Source: Erysipelotrichaceae bacterium
GTDB taxonomy: Bacteria; Bacillota_I; Bacilli_A; Erysipelotrichales; Erysipelotrichaceae
Reading direction: 5' to 3'
Length of the DNA: 7,499 bases
NCBI GenBank assembly: GCA_017561615.1
Contig: JAFZBT010000182.1
Span: 1-7,499 of the forward strand
Below are positions 1-6,078 of this stretch, one piece after another. Position numbers and translations under genes: made by a program. The notes under the pieces were generated by a model that saw only the letters and a list, made by a program, of their open reading frames with translations, ran no database searches and was not told the DNA's origin. The stretch's first letter is position 1. Each line of letters opens with the position of its first letter.

Positions 1-909
1 AAACAGAACGACATTCCCGGCGAGATCATTCACGGATCGGAAGCTAAGATGGCCAAGAGAATAGCCGACCTGGCGAAGGTCTTCAAGGCCGCCAACCGCA
101 TCAGAAACATGCGCCTGGCCAGAGTCGGTCAGCCCAGCGACTGGCTGATCTCTTCCGACGTTGACGCCGACGAGCTTAAGGAAATGACCGGCATCGAAGT
201 GGTCGATGTTTCCAAGGAAGAATTCTTTGAAGAGATCGCCCGCAAGCAATATGAGCCCAACGAATACACCGAAGCGATCAAGGCCCGCAACTGGCACCCC
301 CAGGATACCGAACTGTGCTGCCAGATCTACGGAGCCCTCAAGAGAATCGTTGAGAAGTACCATCTTGACGGTCTGACCGTCAGGTGCTTTGACCTGCTGG
401 GACCGATCAAGGGCACCAGCTGCCTGGCTCTGGCCGTGCTGAACGCCGAAGGCATCTACGGCGGCTGCGAAGGCGACCTGCCGGCCCTGATCTCCATGGC
501 TGCCGCCGGCGAACTGACCGGCCAGCCCGTCTTCATGGCCAACCCGTCCCGGATCCTGTCCGATGACAATGACATCATCTTCGCTCACTGCACCCTGCCG
601 CTCAACATGCCGACCAACTACGAGCTGATGACCCACTTCGAGTCCGATCTGGGCGTGGCCTTCCGAGGCCACATTCAGGAAGGTCCGGTCACCATCTTCA
701 AGACCGACGGCCTGATGAGCAGATATTTCGCCGCCTGCGGCGATCTGCAGGAGAACCTGAAGGAACTCAACCTCTGCCGCACTCAGGTACGGATCCATCT
801 GGACGAAGATACCCTGAACTACTTCCTGACCGAATCGATCGGCAACCACCACATGATCCTCAACGGTGACTGGGTCGATCTGATCGACGAGTTCTACAAG
901 TGGTTCTGA
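1..909 (+). CDS. L-fucose/L-arabinose isomerase family protein, C-terminal part (left edge partial)
   Basis: The reading frame is open from base 1, so the Met codon at 49 is internal and the true start lies outside the window; 302 codons are visible. The sequence resembles the FucI/AraA-like sugar isomerase superfamily (COG2407 type), cytoplasmic enzymes that interconvert aldoses and ketoses with a divalent metal. Visible landmarks, numbered from the Met at 49, are VRCFDLLG (111-118), GGCEGDLPALISM (138-150), VFMANPS (161-167), a FAHCTLP segment (178-184) and a C-terminal IGNHHMI (264-270). The Glu of the CEGD motif and the His pair near the C-terminus are candidate metal or catalytic residues by analogy with the family; I infer this. 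Codon use is strongly biased to GCC, CTG, ATC, GAC and AAG, which suggests good expression. The gene is followed by a hairpin terminator and converges on the minus-strand genes. The exact substrate cannot be told from this fragment. Confidence 0.82.
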   Translation, partial: KQNDIPGEIIHGSEAKMAKRIADLAKVFKAANRIRNMRLARVGQPSDWLISSDVDADELKEMTGIEVVDVSKEEFFEEIARKQYEPNEYTEAIKARNWHPQDTELCCQIYGALKRIVEKYHLDGLTVRCFDLLGPIKGTSCLALAVLNAEGIYGGCEGDLPALISMAAAGELTGQPVFMANPSRILSDDNDIIFAHCTLPLNMPTNYELMTHFESDLGVAFRGHIQEGPVTIFKTDGLMSRYFAACGDLQENLKELNLCRTQVRIHLDEDTLNYFLTESIGNHHMILNGDWVDLIDEFYKWF

Positions 910-925
910 TCCCCGAAAGCCACGT

Positions 926-951
926 AAAAGCCGGCACAAGCCGGCTTTTTT
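926..951. terminator. Bidirectional intrinsic terminator between convergent genes
   Basis: A perfect 10-bp inverted repeat, AAAAGCCGGC (926-935) and GCCGGCTTTT (940-949), encloses the 4-base loop ACAA. It is followed by further T residues to 951 on the plus strand and preceded by an A run that becomes a U-tract on the minus strand. It lies 16 bases after the stop of the isomerase-like gene and 7 bases past the stop of the converging YdcF-like gene. It can therefore end transcription from both sides. Confidence 0.9.
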
Positions 952-958
952 ATGTCAT

Positions 959-1993
959 TCATTTCTGCAGAAACAGCGCATAGATCAGCGGTCCGGTAAA
1001 CAGCAGATAGCCCAACAGTGACCAGAACAGAAACCTCTTAGTCACAAAGACGGCGATGAATTCCCTTATCAGGGCCGTGGGCCAGTAGTACAGGGCCGTA
1101 TGGGCGCCGATGCCGGTGCACTTCATGCCGATGTCGGAGGCGTAGCGCAGGCAGCGGTAGACGTGGTAATTGCTGGAAACCAGGGCAGTCTTCTTCTCAC
1201 CCGGCCGGCCATCGATGATCTTCTTGCTGTTGAGCAGATTCTCCAGTGTCGTCGCCGACTGCTCTTCCGTCAGGATGTGATCGGCTGGCACCCCCTGAGC
1301 AAGCAGATAGTCCTTCATGGCTGCCGCTTCGCTGATCTTCTCGTCAGCGCCCTGACCGCCGCTGGGGATCACATACGGTTTATTGCGGCACTTCTGATAA
1401 ACTTCGATAGCCCGGTCTACCCGGTCCTGAAGCAGCTTGGTGAGTCTGTTCCCGTCTTTCAGGGCGCAGCCATGGATGATGACATAGTCGAAGTTCATCC
1501 GCCGGGGCATCGCCGTCAGAAAGACGGAATAGATGACGAAACTCAGGACCAGAGAGCTGAAGTAGAAGACGGTAAAGACCAATAAAAGCACCCAGTGCTC
1601 CAGATGGCCCAGTTCCGTCCTCCCGGCCAGCGACAGTACGTAGATCAGACAGGCGGTCTCGCCGATGCCGACGAATACGCCCAGGCCGATCGATAACAGA
1701 TGGGAAACGCTGAAGCGTTCCCTCCGGATCAGGATGATGCCGTTGAGGATCAGTAACAGCGGACCCAGAAAGATGCTCATCATGATCAGACAGAAGCTGA
1801 TGATCAGAAAGTCCGGCGCATGCTCGCCCAATAAGCCGGCCACGAAAACAAGGCTGACGGCCAGCGCCAGCATGAGCAGGATGCTGTTGAAGTATTTCTG
1901 CGGACGCCACAGTACCGAGGCGACCGTCAGGATCCAGATCGCCGCAAACAGCGGACCGACGGTCCGGATGGCTTCCATGATCGAATCAAGCAT
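959..1993 (-). CDS. YdcF/DUF218-family membrane protein
   Basis: This 344-residue protein has an N-terminal membrane domain of about five hydrophobic helices (roughly residues 11-29, 35-55, 61-88, 96-122 and 133-160). A soluble DUF218 (YdcF/SanA/ElyC-like) domain follows at about 168-305, then a last hydrophobic segment at about 322-341. DUF218 signatures are visible: FDYVIIHGCALKDG (168-181), an Arg in the LLQDRVDRA helix, PSGGQGADEKISEA (210-223), ATTLENLLNS (247-256) and SSNYHVYR (273-280). Family members are linked to cell-envelope homeostasis, and some bind nucleotide-type cofactors; the biochemical role of long membrane versions like this one is not established. The start has a recognisable site (AGGGGT, about 9 bases upstream). 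It is the last gene of a three-gene unit, 29 bases after the DUF3795 gene, and ends at the shared bidirectional terminator. Confidence 0.88.
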   Translation of the reverse strand: MLDSIMEAIRTVGPLFAAIWILTVASVLWRPQKYFNSILLMLALAVSLVFVAGLLGEHAPDFLIISFCLIMMSIFLGPLLLILNGIILIRRERFSVSHLLSIGLGVFVGIGETACLIYVLSLAGRTELGHLEHWVLLLVFTVFYFSSLVLSFVIYSVFLTAMPRRMNFDYVIIHGCALKDGNRLTKLLQDRVDRAIEVYQKCRNKPYVIPSGGQGADEKISEAAAMKDYLLAQGVPADHILTEEQSATTLENLLNSKKIIDGRPGEKKTALVSSNYHVYRCLRYASDIGMKCTGIGAHTALYYWPTALIREFIAVFVTKRFLFWSLLGYLLFTGPLIYALFLQK

Positions 1994-2022
1994 CTTTTCT
2001 TACCCCTGAAAAGCAAACAGAA

Positions 2023-2373
2023 TCAGCGTCCGGCGTCTTCCTTCAGCCTGGCAGCGGCCTCGGGGACGTCGCCGGTGATCATGTTCAGCTTTTCGCAGCT
2101 GTCCATCTGAGGACAATGACCACAGTTGGCCAGTTCCTTAAGCTGGCAGCACTGACGGATCGGGCACATTGACTGGCAGAAGGGGAACTTCACTCCCTCC
2201 ATCCGGCAGCCCGTGCAGTTGATCATTTCCGGAGTTATTTCCGCATGGTTGAGCTGCGACCACAGCTCGGCGGTCTTCCGCCGGAGCTCATCATCATCGT
2301 TTATCGTGGCAATGCGGGCGTCGCACTTTTCGCAGTCCAGACCGCAGTAAGCGAGGAATTCTCTTTCCTTCAT
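2023..2373 (-). CDS. DUF3795 cysteine-rich protein
   Basis: This 116-residue soluble protein contains twelve cysteines: 10, 14, 17, 53, 56, 66, 70, 75, 76, 84, 87 and 93. The N-terminal AYCGLDCEKCDA (8-19) followed by an NCTGCR motif (52-57) and a third Cys cluster is the pattern of DUF3795 proteins, common in anaerobic Bacillota and predicted to bind zinc or an iron-sulfur cluster. Its biochemical function is unknown to me. The length is normal for the family. The ribosome binding site (AGGAAG, 2379-2384) lies inside the last codons of the upstream small membrane protein gene, whose TAG stop ends one base before this ATG. The two are therefore almost certainly co-translated. It is followed after 29 bases by the YdcF-like gene. 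Confidence 0.85.
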   Translation of the reverse strand: MKEREFLAYCGLDCEKCDARIATINDDDELRRKTAELWSQLNHAEITPEMINCTGCRMEGVKFPFCQSMCPIRQCCQLKELANCGHCPQMDSCEKLNMITGDVPEAAARLKEDAGR

Positions 2374-2374
2374 G

Positions 2375-2578
2375 CTACTTCCTGAACTTTCTGACGATGA
2401 TGACGGCCAGGATCGCGATGACGGCGACCGGCGCAGCGGCGTAAAGCAGGACCATGATTACTGAGGTTCCGGCCGCAATGATCGCCAGCAGCTGCTTCAG
2501 CAGCCAGAAGGCGGCGTAGCAGGCGGCGGCCAGCAGCACGACCAGCATGATCATGTGAATGAGTTCGTCTTTCTTCAT
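2375..2578 (-). CDS. Small hydrophobic membrane protein (67 aa)
   Basis: I do not recognise a family. The 67-residue product starts with a short charged head (MKKDELIH) and ends with a basic tail (RKFRK). Between these it is nearly all hydrophobic: one helix at about 9-28 and a longer stretch at about 31-63 that is interrupted by Pro50 and could form one or two more helices. Coding is supported by an AAGGGAG ribosome binding site 10 bases upstream of the ATG, a good promoter about 36 bases further up, and the one-base gap to the DUF3795 start with the next gene's ribosome binding site inside its last codons. As first gene of the unit it may anchor or partner the cysteine-rich DUF3795 protein at the membrane; this is inference from position only. 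An overlapping 90-codon frame (2370-2642) begins inside the promoter and was rejected. Confidence 0.72.
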   Translation of the reverse strand: MKKDELIHMIMLVVLLAAACYAAFWLLKQLLAIIAAGTSVIMVLLYAAAPVAVIAILAVIIVRKFRK

Positions 2579-2613
2579 AAAAGTCCGTCTCCCTTCTGAG
2601 ATAAGTCAAACAA

Positions 2614-2642
2614 ATAATAGCACATTGTGACCGCCTCGACAA
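2614..2642 (-). promoter_or_regulatory. Sigma-70-type promoter with extended -10
   Basis: Read on the minus strand, TTGTCG (2642-2637) is followed by a 17-base spacer and TATTAT (2619-2614). The spacer ends in TGC directly before the -10 box, giving an extended -10 (TGnTATTAT). Transcription should start near 2607, about 30 bases before the ATG at 2578. The -35 box overlaps the U-tract of the terminator that closes the upstream operon. This promoter would drive the small membrane protein, DUF3795 and YdcF-like genes. Confidence 0.72.
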
Positions 2643-2662
2643 AACGCCCCCTGAGGGGCGTT
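2641..2662 (-). terminator. Intrinsic terminator of the nucleoside hydrolase operon
   Basis: On the minus strand AACGCCCC and GGGGCGTT form a perfect 8-bp stem (plus-strand 2643-2650 and 2655-2662) with a 4-base loop. It is followed by a short T run of four that then becomes mixed. It starts 4 bases past the stop of the triple SnoaL-like gene. The short U-tract suggests incomplete termination, so some read-through into the small membrane protein operon is plausible. Confidence 0.75.
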
Positions 2663-2666
2663 GTTC

Positions 2667-4346
2667 TTACTTCTTAACCTTGCGGATCGGGGAGTACTGA
2701 TACTTCTCGAAGACATCCGGATACTTGAAGTCGGTCACCGTTCCGGCCCAGCCGCGGGAACTCTTGCCGGCCAGGTAGATCACCGGGAAGGCGGCCAGGG
2801 TATCCCAGTCGATCTGGATCAGCTTCCACTCTCCCTGCACCTTGGCAGCGGCGAGGTTGTACATGCTGATCTGATAGCGGCAGGGGGTATGCTCGAAACC
2901 GGCATTGTCCTGGTTCCAGTCCTCATCGATGTCGATGGTCCGGCTGTTGGCCTTGCGGGGGTCGAAGGCCGTGGTGTTGATGTCAAAATAGGACATCGTG
3001 GCGTAGCGGCCGTCAGCGCTGATCTCAATGTCCGGGGACATGCCGCCGTGATTGGTGATCTGCTGGTGGTGATACTTGAAGACGCCCAGCGAGAAGAACT
3101 CCTTCAGATTTTCCGTTCCGATGACCGCCGGGGCGCAGCGGCCCTGACCGCGGGAATGGAAGAAGGATTCAAACTCGTCGTTAAGGCTGTACCTGGCCAG
3201 GAAGTTTTCGTAGTCTCCCCTCCGGTAGGCGCTGACCCAGTGAGCCAGCATGCCTTCCAGCAGGGGCAGTTCATCGGGGAAGTCGCCGCCCATCTTCGGA
3301 GGGGCCATGTGCCAGCGGTTTTCCGGCATGCCGACCCGCTGATACCACTTGTTGTTGCCGGTGTTCTTCAGCTGGCAGTAGGAGTCAAAGCCGAAGCCCG
3401 GTACCCGCATGATCTGCCGCAGATCAAAGCTCAGTACCCGCCATTTGCCGTTTTCCCGGATGCACTTTACCGTCAGCAGGCCCAGCCGGCGGACATACAT
3501 GTAGGGAGGAGAGTTGATGCCGAAGGCCTCGCCTTCCAGCGTGCTGGTGGAAACCATCCACTGGCAATCCGCGCTCTGACCGTCCCGGCTTACTTCAATG
3601 ACCGGTCCGCCGGTAGCGGGGACCAGCACGTACTTGCCGATGTTGTCCTTTTCCAGCTGATCCAGCCGGTCAAGTTCCGCCTGAACGGCAGCCTTTCCTC
3701 TGACGGTTTTCGTAGTCAGCGGTTCAGCGTAGTAGCTGACCTCATCGCTGTCGGCGAAGGTGTCGTCAAAGGCGTACTTGCGGTTGTTCTGCCCGTAGCG
3801 GGAGATCATGTTGTTGATCTCGTAGAAATCCCGGCCGCTCGTCTTACCGGTAAAGGCCGGAGGCGCGGGAATGTCAGCCAGGCTGTTGGACCAGCCGTCG
3901 TCTTCGCTGAGGTCATACTGCCAGGGGACAAAGGACTCGACGTCCCACCAGTCCAGGCTGCGGAACTTCCACATGCCGTCGGCTTCGACGAACTCGCCGT
4001 CGATGCGGCCGTAGTCATATTCCATCTCGCCCTTTTTAGCGTCCACATAGAAGGTATGCAGATCCCAGGTTCCCAGGGCCAGCGTATCGTTTTCCCGTAC
4101 ATCATAACAGGGGGTATGCGGCATGTGCACGTCGCGGTCGGCGCCGGCCGCGATGCGCTTTTCCTGCAGTTGCCTGAGCGTTGCGCGGATCTCTTCAATG
4201 CCTTCAGCCCGGATGTCCAGATCCGGCATCCAGAAAACGGCGTCATCAGTAAACAGATAATCAGCCTCAGCTGCCCGGTTAAGGTTATAGAGCTGAAGGA
4301 AACGTCCGAAGGTGTTCTGCATTTCAATGGTTATCTTACTGTTCAT
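2667..4346 (-). CDS. Triple SnoaL/NTF2-like repeat protein
   Basis: This 559-residue cytoplasmic protein has no signal peptide. It appears to be three diverged SnoaL-like (NTF2-fold, cone-shaped alpha+beta barrel) units at about residues 8-145, 174-322 and 362-525. Each unit begins with a helical segment, has a central strand pair (for example DVRENDTLALGTW, EVSRDGQSADCQW and EISADGRYATMSY), and ends with a W-K/R strand signature: GMWKFRSLDWWDVESFVPW (124-142), GKWRVLSFDLRQIMRVPGF (300-318) and GEWKLIQIDWDTLAAFPVI (505-523). NTF2-fold proteins include polyketide cyclases, dehydratases, isomerases and non-catalytic ligand binders, so the fold does not give a reaction. An AGGAGG site four bases upstream, overlapping the TAG stop of the alpha/beta-hydrolase gene, fixes the start and shows translational coupling. 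It is the last gene of the nucleoside operon. I infer the fold from repeat pattern and composition; the specific function is unknown. Confidence 0.82.
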   Translation of the reverse strand: MNSKITIEMQNTFGRFLQLYNLNRAAEADYLFTDDAVFWMPDLDIRAEGIEEIRATLRQLQEKRIAAGADRDVHMPHTPCYDVRENDTLALGTWDLHTFYVDAKKGEMEYDYGRIDGEFVEADGMWKFRSLDWWDVESFVPWQYDLSEDDGWSNSLADIPAPPAFTGKTSGRDFYEINNMISRYGQNNRKYAFDDTFADSDEVSYYAEPLTTKTVRGKAAVQAELDRLDQLEKDNIGKYVLVPATGGPVIEVSRDGQSADCQWMVSTSTLEGEAFGINSPPYMYVRRLGLLTVKCIRENGKWRVLSFDLRQIMRVPGFGFDSYCQLKNTGNNKWYQRVGMPENRWHMAPPKMGGDFPDELPLLEGMLAHWVSAYRRGDYENFLARYSLNDEFESFFHSRGQGRCAPAVIGTENLKEFFSLGVFKYHHQQITNHGGMSPDIEISADGRYATMSYFDINTTAFDPRKANSRTIDIDEDWNQDNAGFEHTPCRYQISMYNLAAAKVQGEWKLIQIDWDTLAAFPVIYLAGKSSRGWAGTVTDFKYPDVFEKYQYSPIRKVKK

Positions 4347-4350
4347 ATGT

Positions 4351-4356
4351 CCTCCT
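4351..4356 (-). promoter_or_regulatory. Ribosome binding site overlapping an upstream stop codon
   Basis: Minus-strand AGGAGG with a 4-base spacer to the ATG at 4346. Its first two bases are the last two of the TAG stop (4357-4355) of the alpha/beta-hydrolase gene, so a ribosome terminating there sits on the site that starts the triple SnoaL-like gene. Confidence 0.8.
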
Positions 4357-5104
4357 AATTAAGTCTGTTCAGATACTCTTCCATCCTCTTAACGGACTGG
4401 AGGTATCCGAAATTGTCTTCACTTCTGTCAAAGCCCAGCTGGCCGTGGCTCAGGCCCTCAAGCAGGACCAGAGTGCTGTCCAGACCCCTGTCAAGGGCCT
4501 TCTGATGAAACAGCGCGCAGCCCCGGTAACAGACCTCATCCGCCGTCCCCACCATGATCAGGGTTGGGGGAAGGGGATGATCGTCCAGCAGGTAATATGC
4601 CTGTTCCCAGTCTTCGTGCCGGACGGCTTCCTGAGCAATGATATCGCTCATGGCGCTTTCCGGTTTGCCGAGGTATTCGACTGACCGGTACTGCCAGGCC
4701 AGTCCCGGAGCCATCAGCACCAGGCTGCTGACTTCCGGATGCTTCATGGCTGAGTGGCAGGCCAGAGCTCCGCCGGACGATGATCCGCACAGGCAGATCC
4801 TTCCGATGTCAATGCCATAGAGATCCGCCAGTTCCTCGACGCGCCCCAGCGCCCGTTCGCCGTCCCGGTAACATTCCTTCAGATCACCGGTCTCACTCAG
4901 CAGACGGTAGTCGGCGTTGACGCAGACGTACCCGCGGCTGGCGAAATAGCGGCAGTGCGGACGGAAGTCTTCCAGATTTCTTTTGGCAAAGCCGCCGCCG
5001 TAGAAGAAGATGATCGCCGGGTATTTCCTGCCGGTCTTATGACCGGAAGGCAGATAGAATTCCAGCCCCATGATCTGCTGGCCGGCCTGATAGTACTGTT
5101 CCAT
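4355..5104 (-). CDS. Alpha/beta-hydrolase, esterase/lipase-like
   Basis: This 249-residue cytoplasmic protein has an alpha/beta-hydrolase fold close to the Aes/BD-FAE esterase group (COG0657 type). Numbered from the Met at 5104, the oxyanion-hole motif is YGGG (35-38), where the family usually has HGGG. The nucleophile elbow is GSSSG (107-111) with Ser109 as nucleophile. Asp189 in GTADEV and His220 in LSHGQ complete the expected triad. There is no signal peptide. Two adjacent ATGs exist at 5107 and 5104. The AGGAGG at 5110-5115 is two bases from the first and five from the second, so I prefer 5104; the longer form adds one Met. The start overlaps the TGA of the second nucleoside hydrolase, and the stop abuts the triple SnoaL-like gene. 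It may remove an ester group from a substrate handled by the hydrolases; that is inference from context. Confidence 0.87.
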   Translation of the reverse strand: MEQYYQAGQQIMGLEFYLPSGHKTGRKYPAIIFFYGGGFAKRNLEDFRPHCRYFASRGYVCVNADYRLLSETGDLKECYRDGERALGRVEELADLYGIDIGRICLCGSSSGGALACHSAMKHPEVSSLVLMAPGLAWQYRSVEYLGKPESAMSDIIAQEAVRHEDWEQAYYLLDDHPLPPTLIMVGTADEVCYRGCALFHQKALDRGLDSTLVLLEGLSHGQLGFDRSEDNFGYLQSVKRMEEYLNRLN

Positions 5105-6078
5105 CATGACCTCCTGCTGTTTTCCAGAACGGAAAGCAGTATCTCCGCAAAGCGGTCCCGGTCGCCATTGAAGGCGAACCAGCAGTTCTTCTTCTGAGTA
5201 TAGTAGCGGCTGTCAATGATCGTCTGTCCTTCTCCCGGACCGCCCTGGCCGATCGACATGTGCACGTTGCGTAAGTCGCTGAGCACCTGGGGATCGATCA
5301 GGTAGGCGATGGCCAGCGGGTCGTGAACAGCCGCGCTGTCCGGCGCCTCCAGAGGCTGGGTCAGGGTATGGACCTTGATGCGCTGGGTGATCTGCTCAGC
5401 GCAGAAGACGGCCGCCGGCGAGCCGATCTGCCGCATCCGGCGGCAGTCGTCAATGGTTATGTAGGCTCTGTGAGTCGCATCCAGCGGTACGAACACCACC
5501 CGCCCGCCGCACTCCAGCACGATCTGCGCGGCTTCGGGGTCATTCCAGATGTTGGCCTCGGCGCAGGGACGGGCGTTGGCGAAGTCATGGCCGCCGCCCA
5601 TGATGACCACTTCCTCCACGTTTTCAATGATGCCGGGGTCGATCCTTAAGGCCAGGGCGAAGTTGGTGAGCGGTCCCACCAGCACCACGGTGACCTTTTC
5701 CCGCGCCTTGCGCAGGTAATCGACGTAGAACATCGCCGCCGGCAGATCTTCCATCTGGCGGTCAGTCGGCGGCAGTCCCATGTTGGGAGTATGCATGGCC
5801 AGCGGCTGACCGTTTTCGTCAGTCAGCCTGCGCAGTTTCTTGGGCGGGTAGTCCTTCAGCAGGTCCTTGACCAGCGGCCTGTCACAGCCCCGGTAAACCG
5901 GGACATCCAGGCCGAAGGCGGAAACCACCCGCAGGGTATTGTCGGTCGTTACCTCAATGGGCAGATTGCCCCAGACCGTGCACAGGGCGATCAGCTCGAT
6001 GTCCGGGCTGAAACCCGCGGTAACGATGGCTACGGCATCATCCGAGCCGGTATCGACGTCAAGTATTACTCTTCTCAT
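5104..6078 (-). CDS. Nucleoside hydrolase (IunH family), downstream paralog
   Basis: This 324-residue inosine-uridine-preferring nucleoside hydrolase hydrolyses the N-glycosidic bond of ribonucleosides to ribose and a free base, using a tightly bound calcium ion in the cytoplasm. The N-terminal DVDTGSDDA (7-15) supplies the metal-binding Asp cluster (by family comparison Asp7, Asp9, Asp13 and Asp14). GPLTN (135-139) carries the conserved Thr, AEANIWNDPEAA (173-184) the substrate-contacting Asn176, and VHDP (251-254) the active-site His252 and metal ligand Asp253. The usual DPG is DTG here. Length is normal for the family. The start overlaps the stop of the upstream paralog as ATGA, with GGGAGGT six bases ahead (6085-6091). 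Base preference cannot be read from sequence, and the loop at about 70-110 differs from the paralog, so the two may differ in substrate. Confidence 0.93.
   Translation of the reverse strand: MRRVILDVDTGSDDAVAIVTAGFSPDIELIALCTVWGNLPIEVTTDNTLRVVSAFGLDVPVYRGCDRPLVKDLLKDYPPKKLRRLTDENGQPLAMHTPNMGLPPTDRQMEDLPAAMFYVDYLRKAREKVTVVLVGPLTNFALALRIDPGIIENVEEVVIMGGGHDFANARPCAEANIWNDPEAAQIVLECGGRVVFVPLDATHRAYITIDDCRRMRQIGSPAAVFCAEQITQRIKVHTLTQPLEAPDSAAVHDPLAIAYLIDPQVLSDLRNVHMSIGQGGPGEGQTIIDSRYYTQKKNCWFAFNGDRDRFAEILLSVLENSRRS
5110..5115 (-). promoter_or_regulatory. Ribosome binding site that decides the esterase start
   Basis: Minus-strand AGGAGG located inside the last codons of the downstream nucleoside hydrolase. 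It sits two bases from the ATG at 5107 and five from the ATG at 5104. The second spacing is within the usual range, so initiation at 5104 (sharing one base with the TGA stop, TGATG) is favoured. Confidence 0.65.

Noticed and set aside
49..51. ATG at 49 as the start of the isomerase-like gene
   Set aside because: The frame is open to base 1 and no ribosome binding site precedes this ATG. The product would lack the N-terminal domains normal for the family, so it is an internal Met.
1100..1585. 161-codon plus-strand frame opposite the YdcF-like gene
   Set aside because: It is antisense in the same codon register as a clear DUF218 gene and has no family resemblance.
1994..2022. Possible separate promoter or terminator between the DUF3795 and YdcF-like genes
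   Set aside because: The 29-base gap holds only a ribosome binding site; no hairpin with a T run and no credible -35/-10 pair was seen.
2370..2642. 90-codon minus-strand frame overlapping the small membrane protein
   Set aside because: It starts inside the -35 box of the promoter, has Arg/His-rich low-complexity content typical of a shifted G+C-rich frame, and lacks a ribosome binding site. The 67-codon frame has one and couples to the next gene.
2661..4358. 565-codon open frame on the plus strand opposite the triple SnoaL-like gene
   Set aside because: It lies in exact codon register with the minus-strand gene, so its stops would need TTA, CTA or TCA codons in the real gene, which are rare in a G+C-rich genome. 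It starts with TTG inside a terminator and has no ribosome binding site. The product has no recognisable family, while the minus-strand product shows internal repeats and a strong start site.
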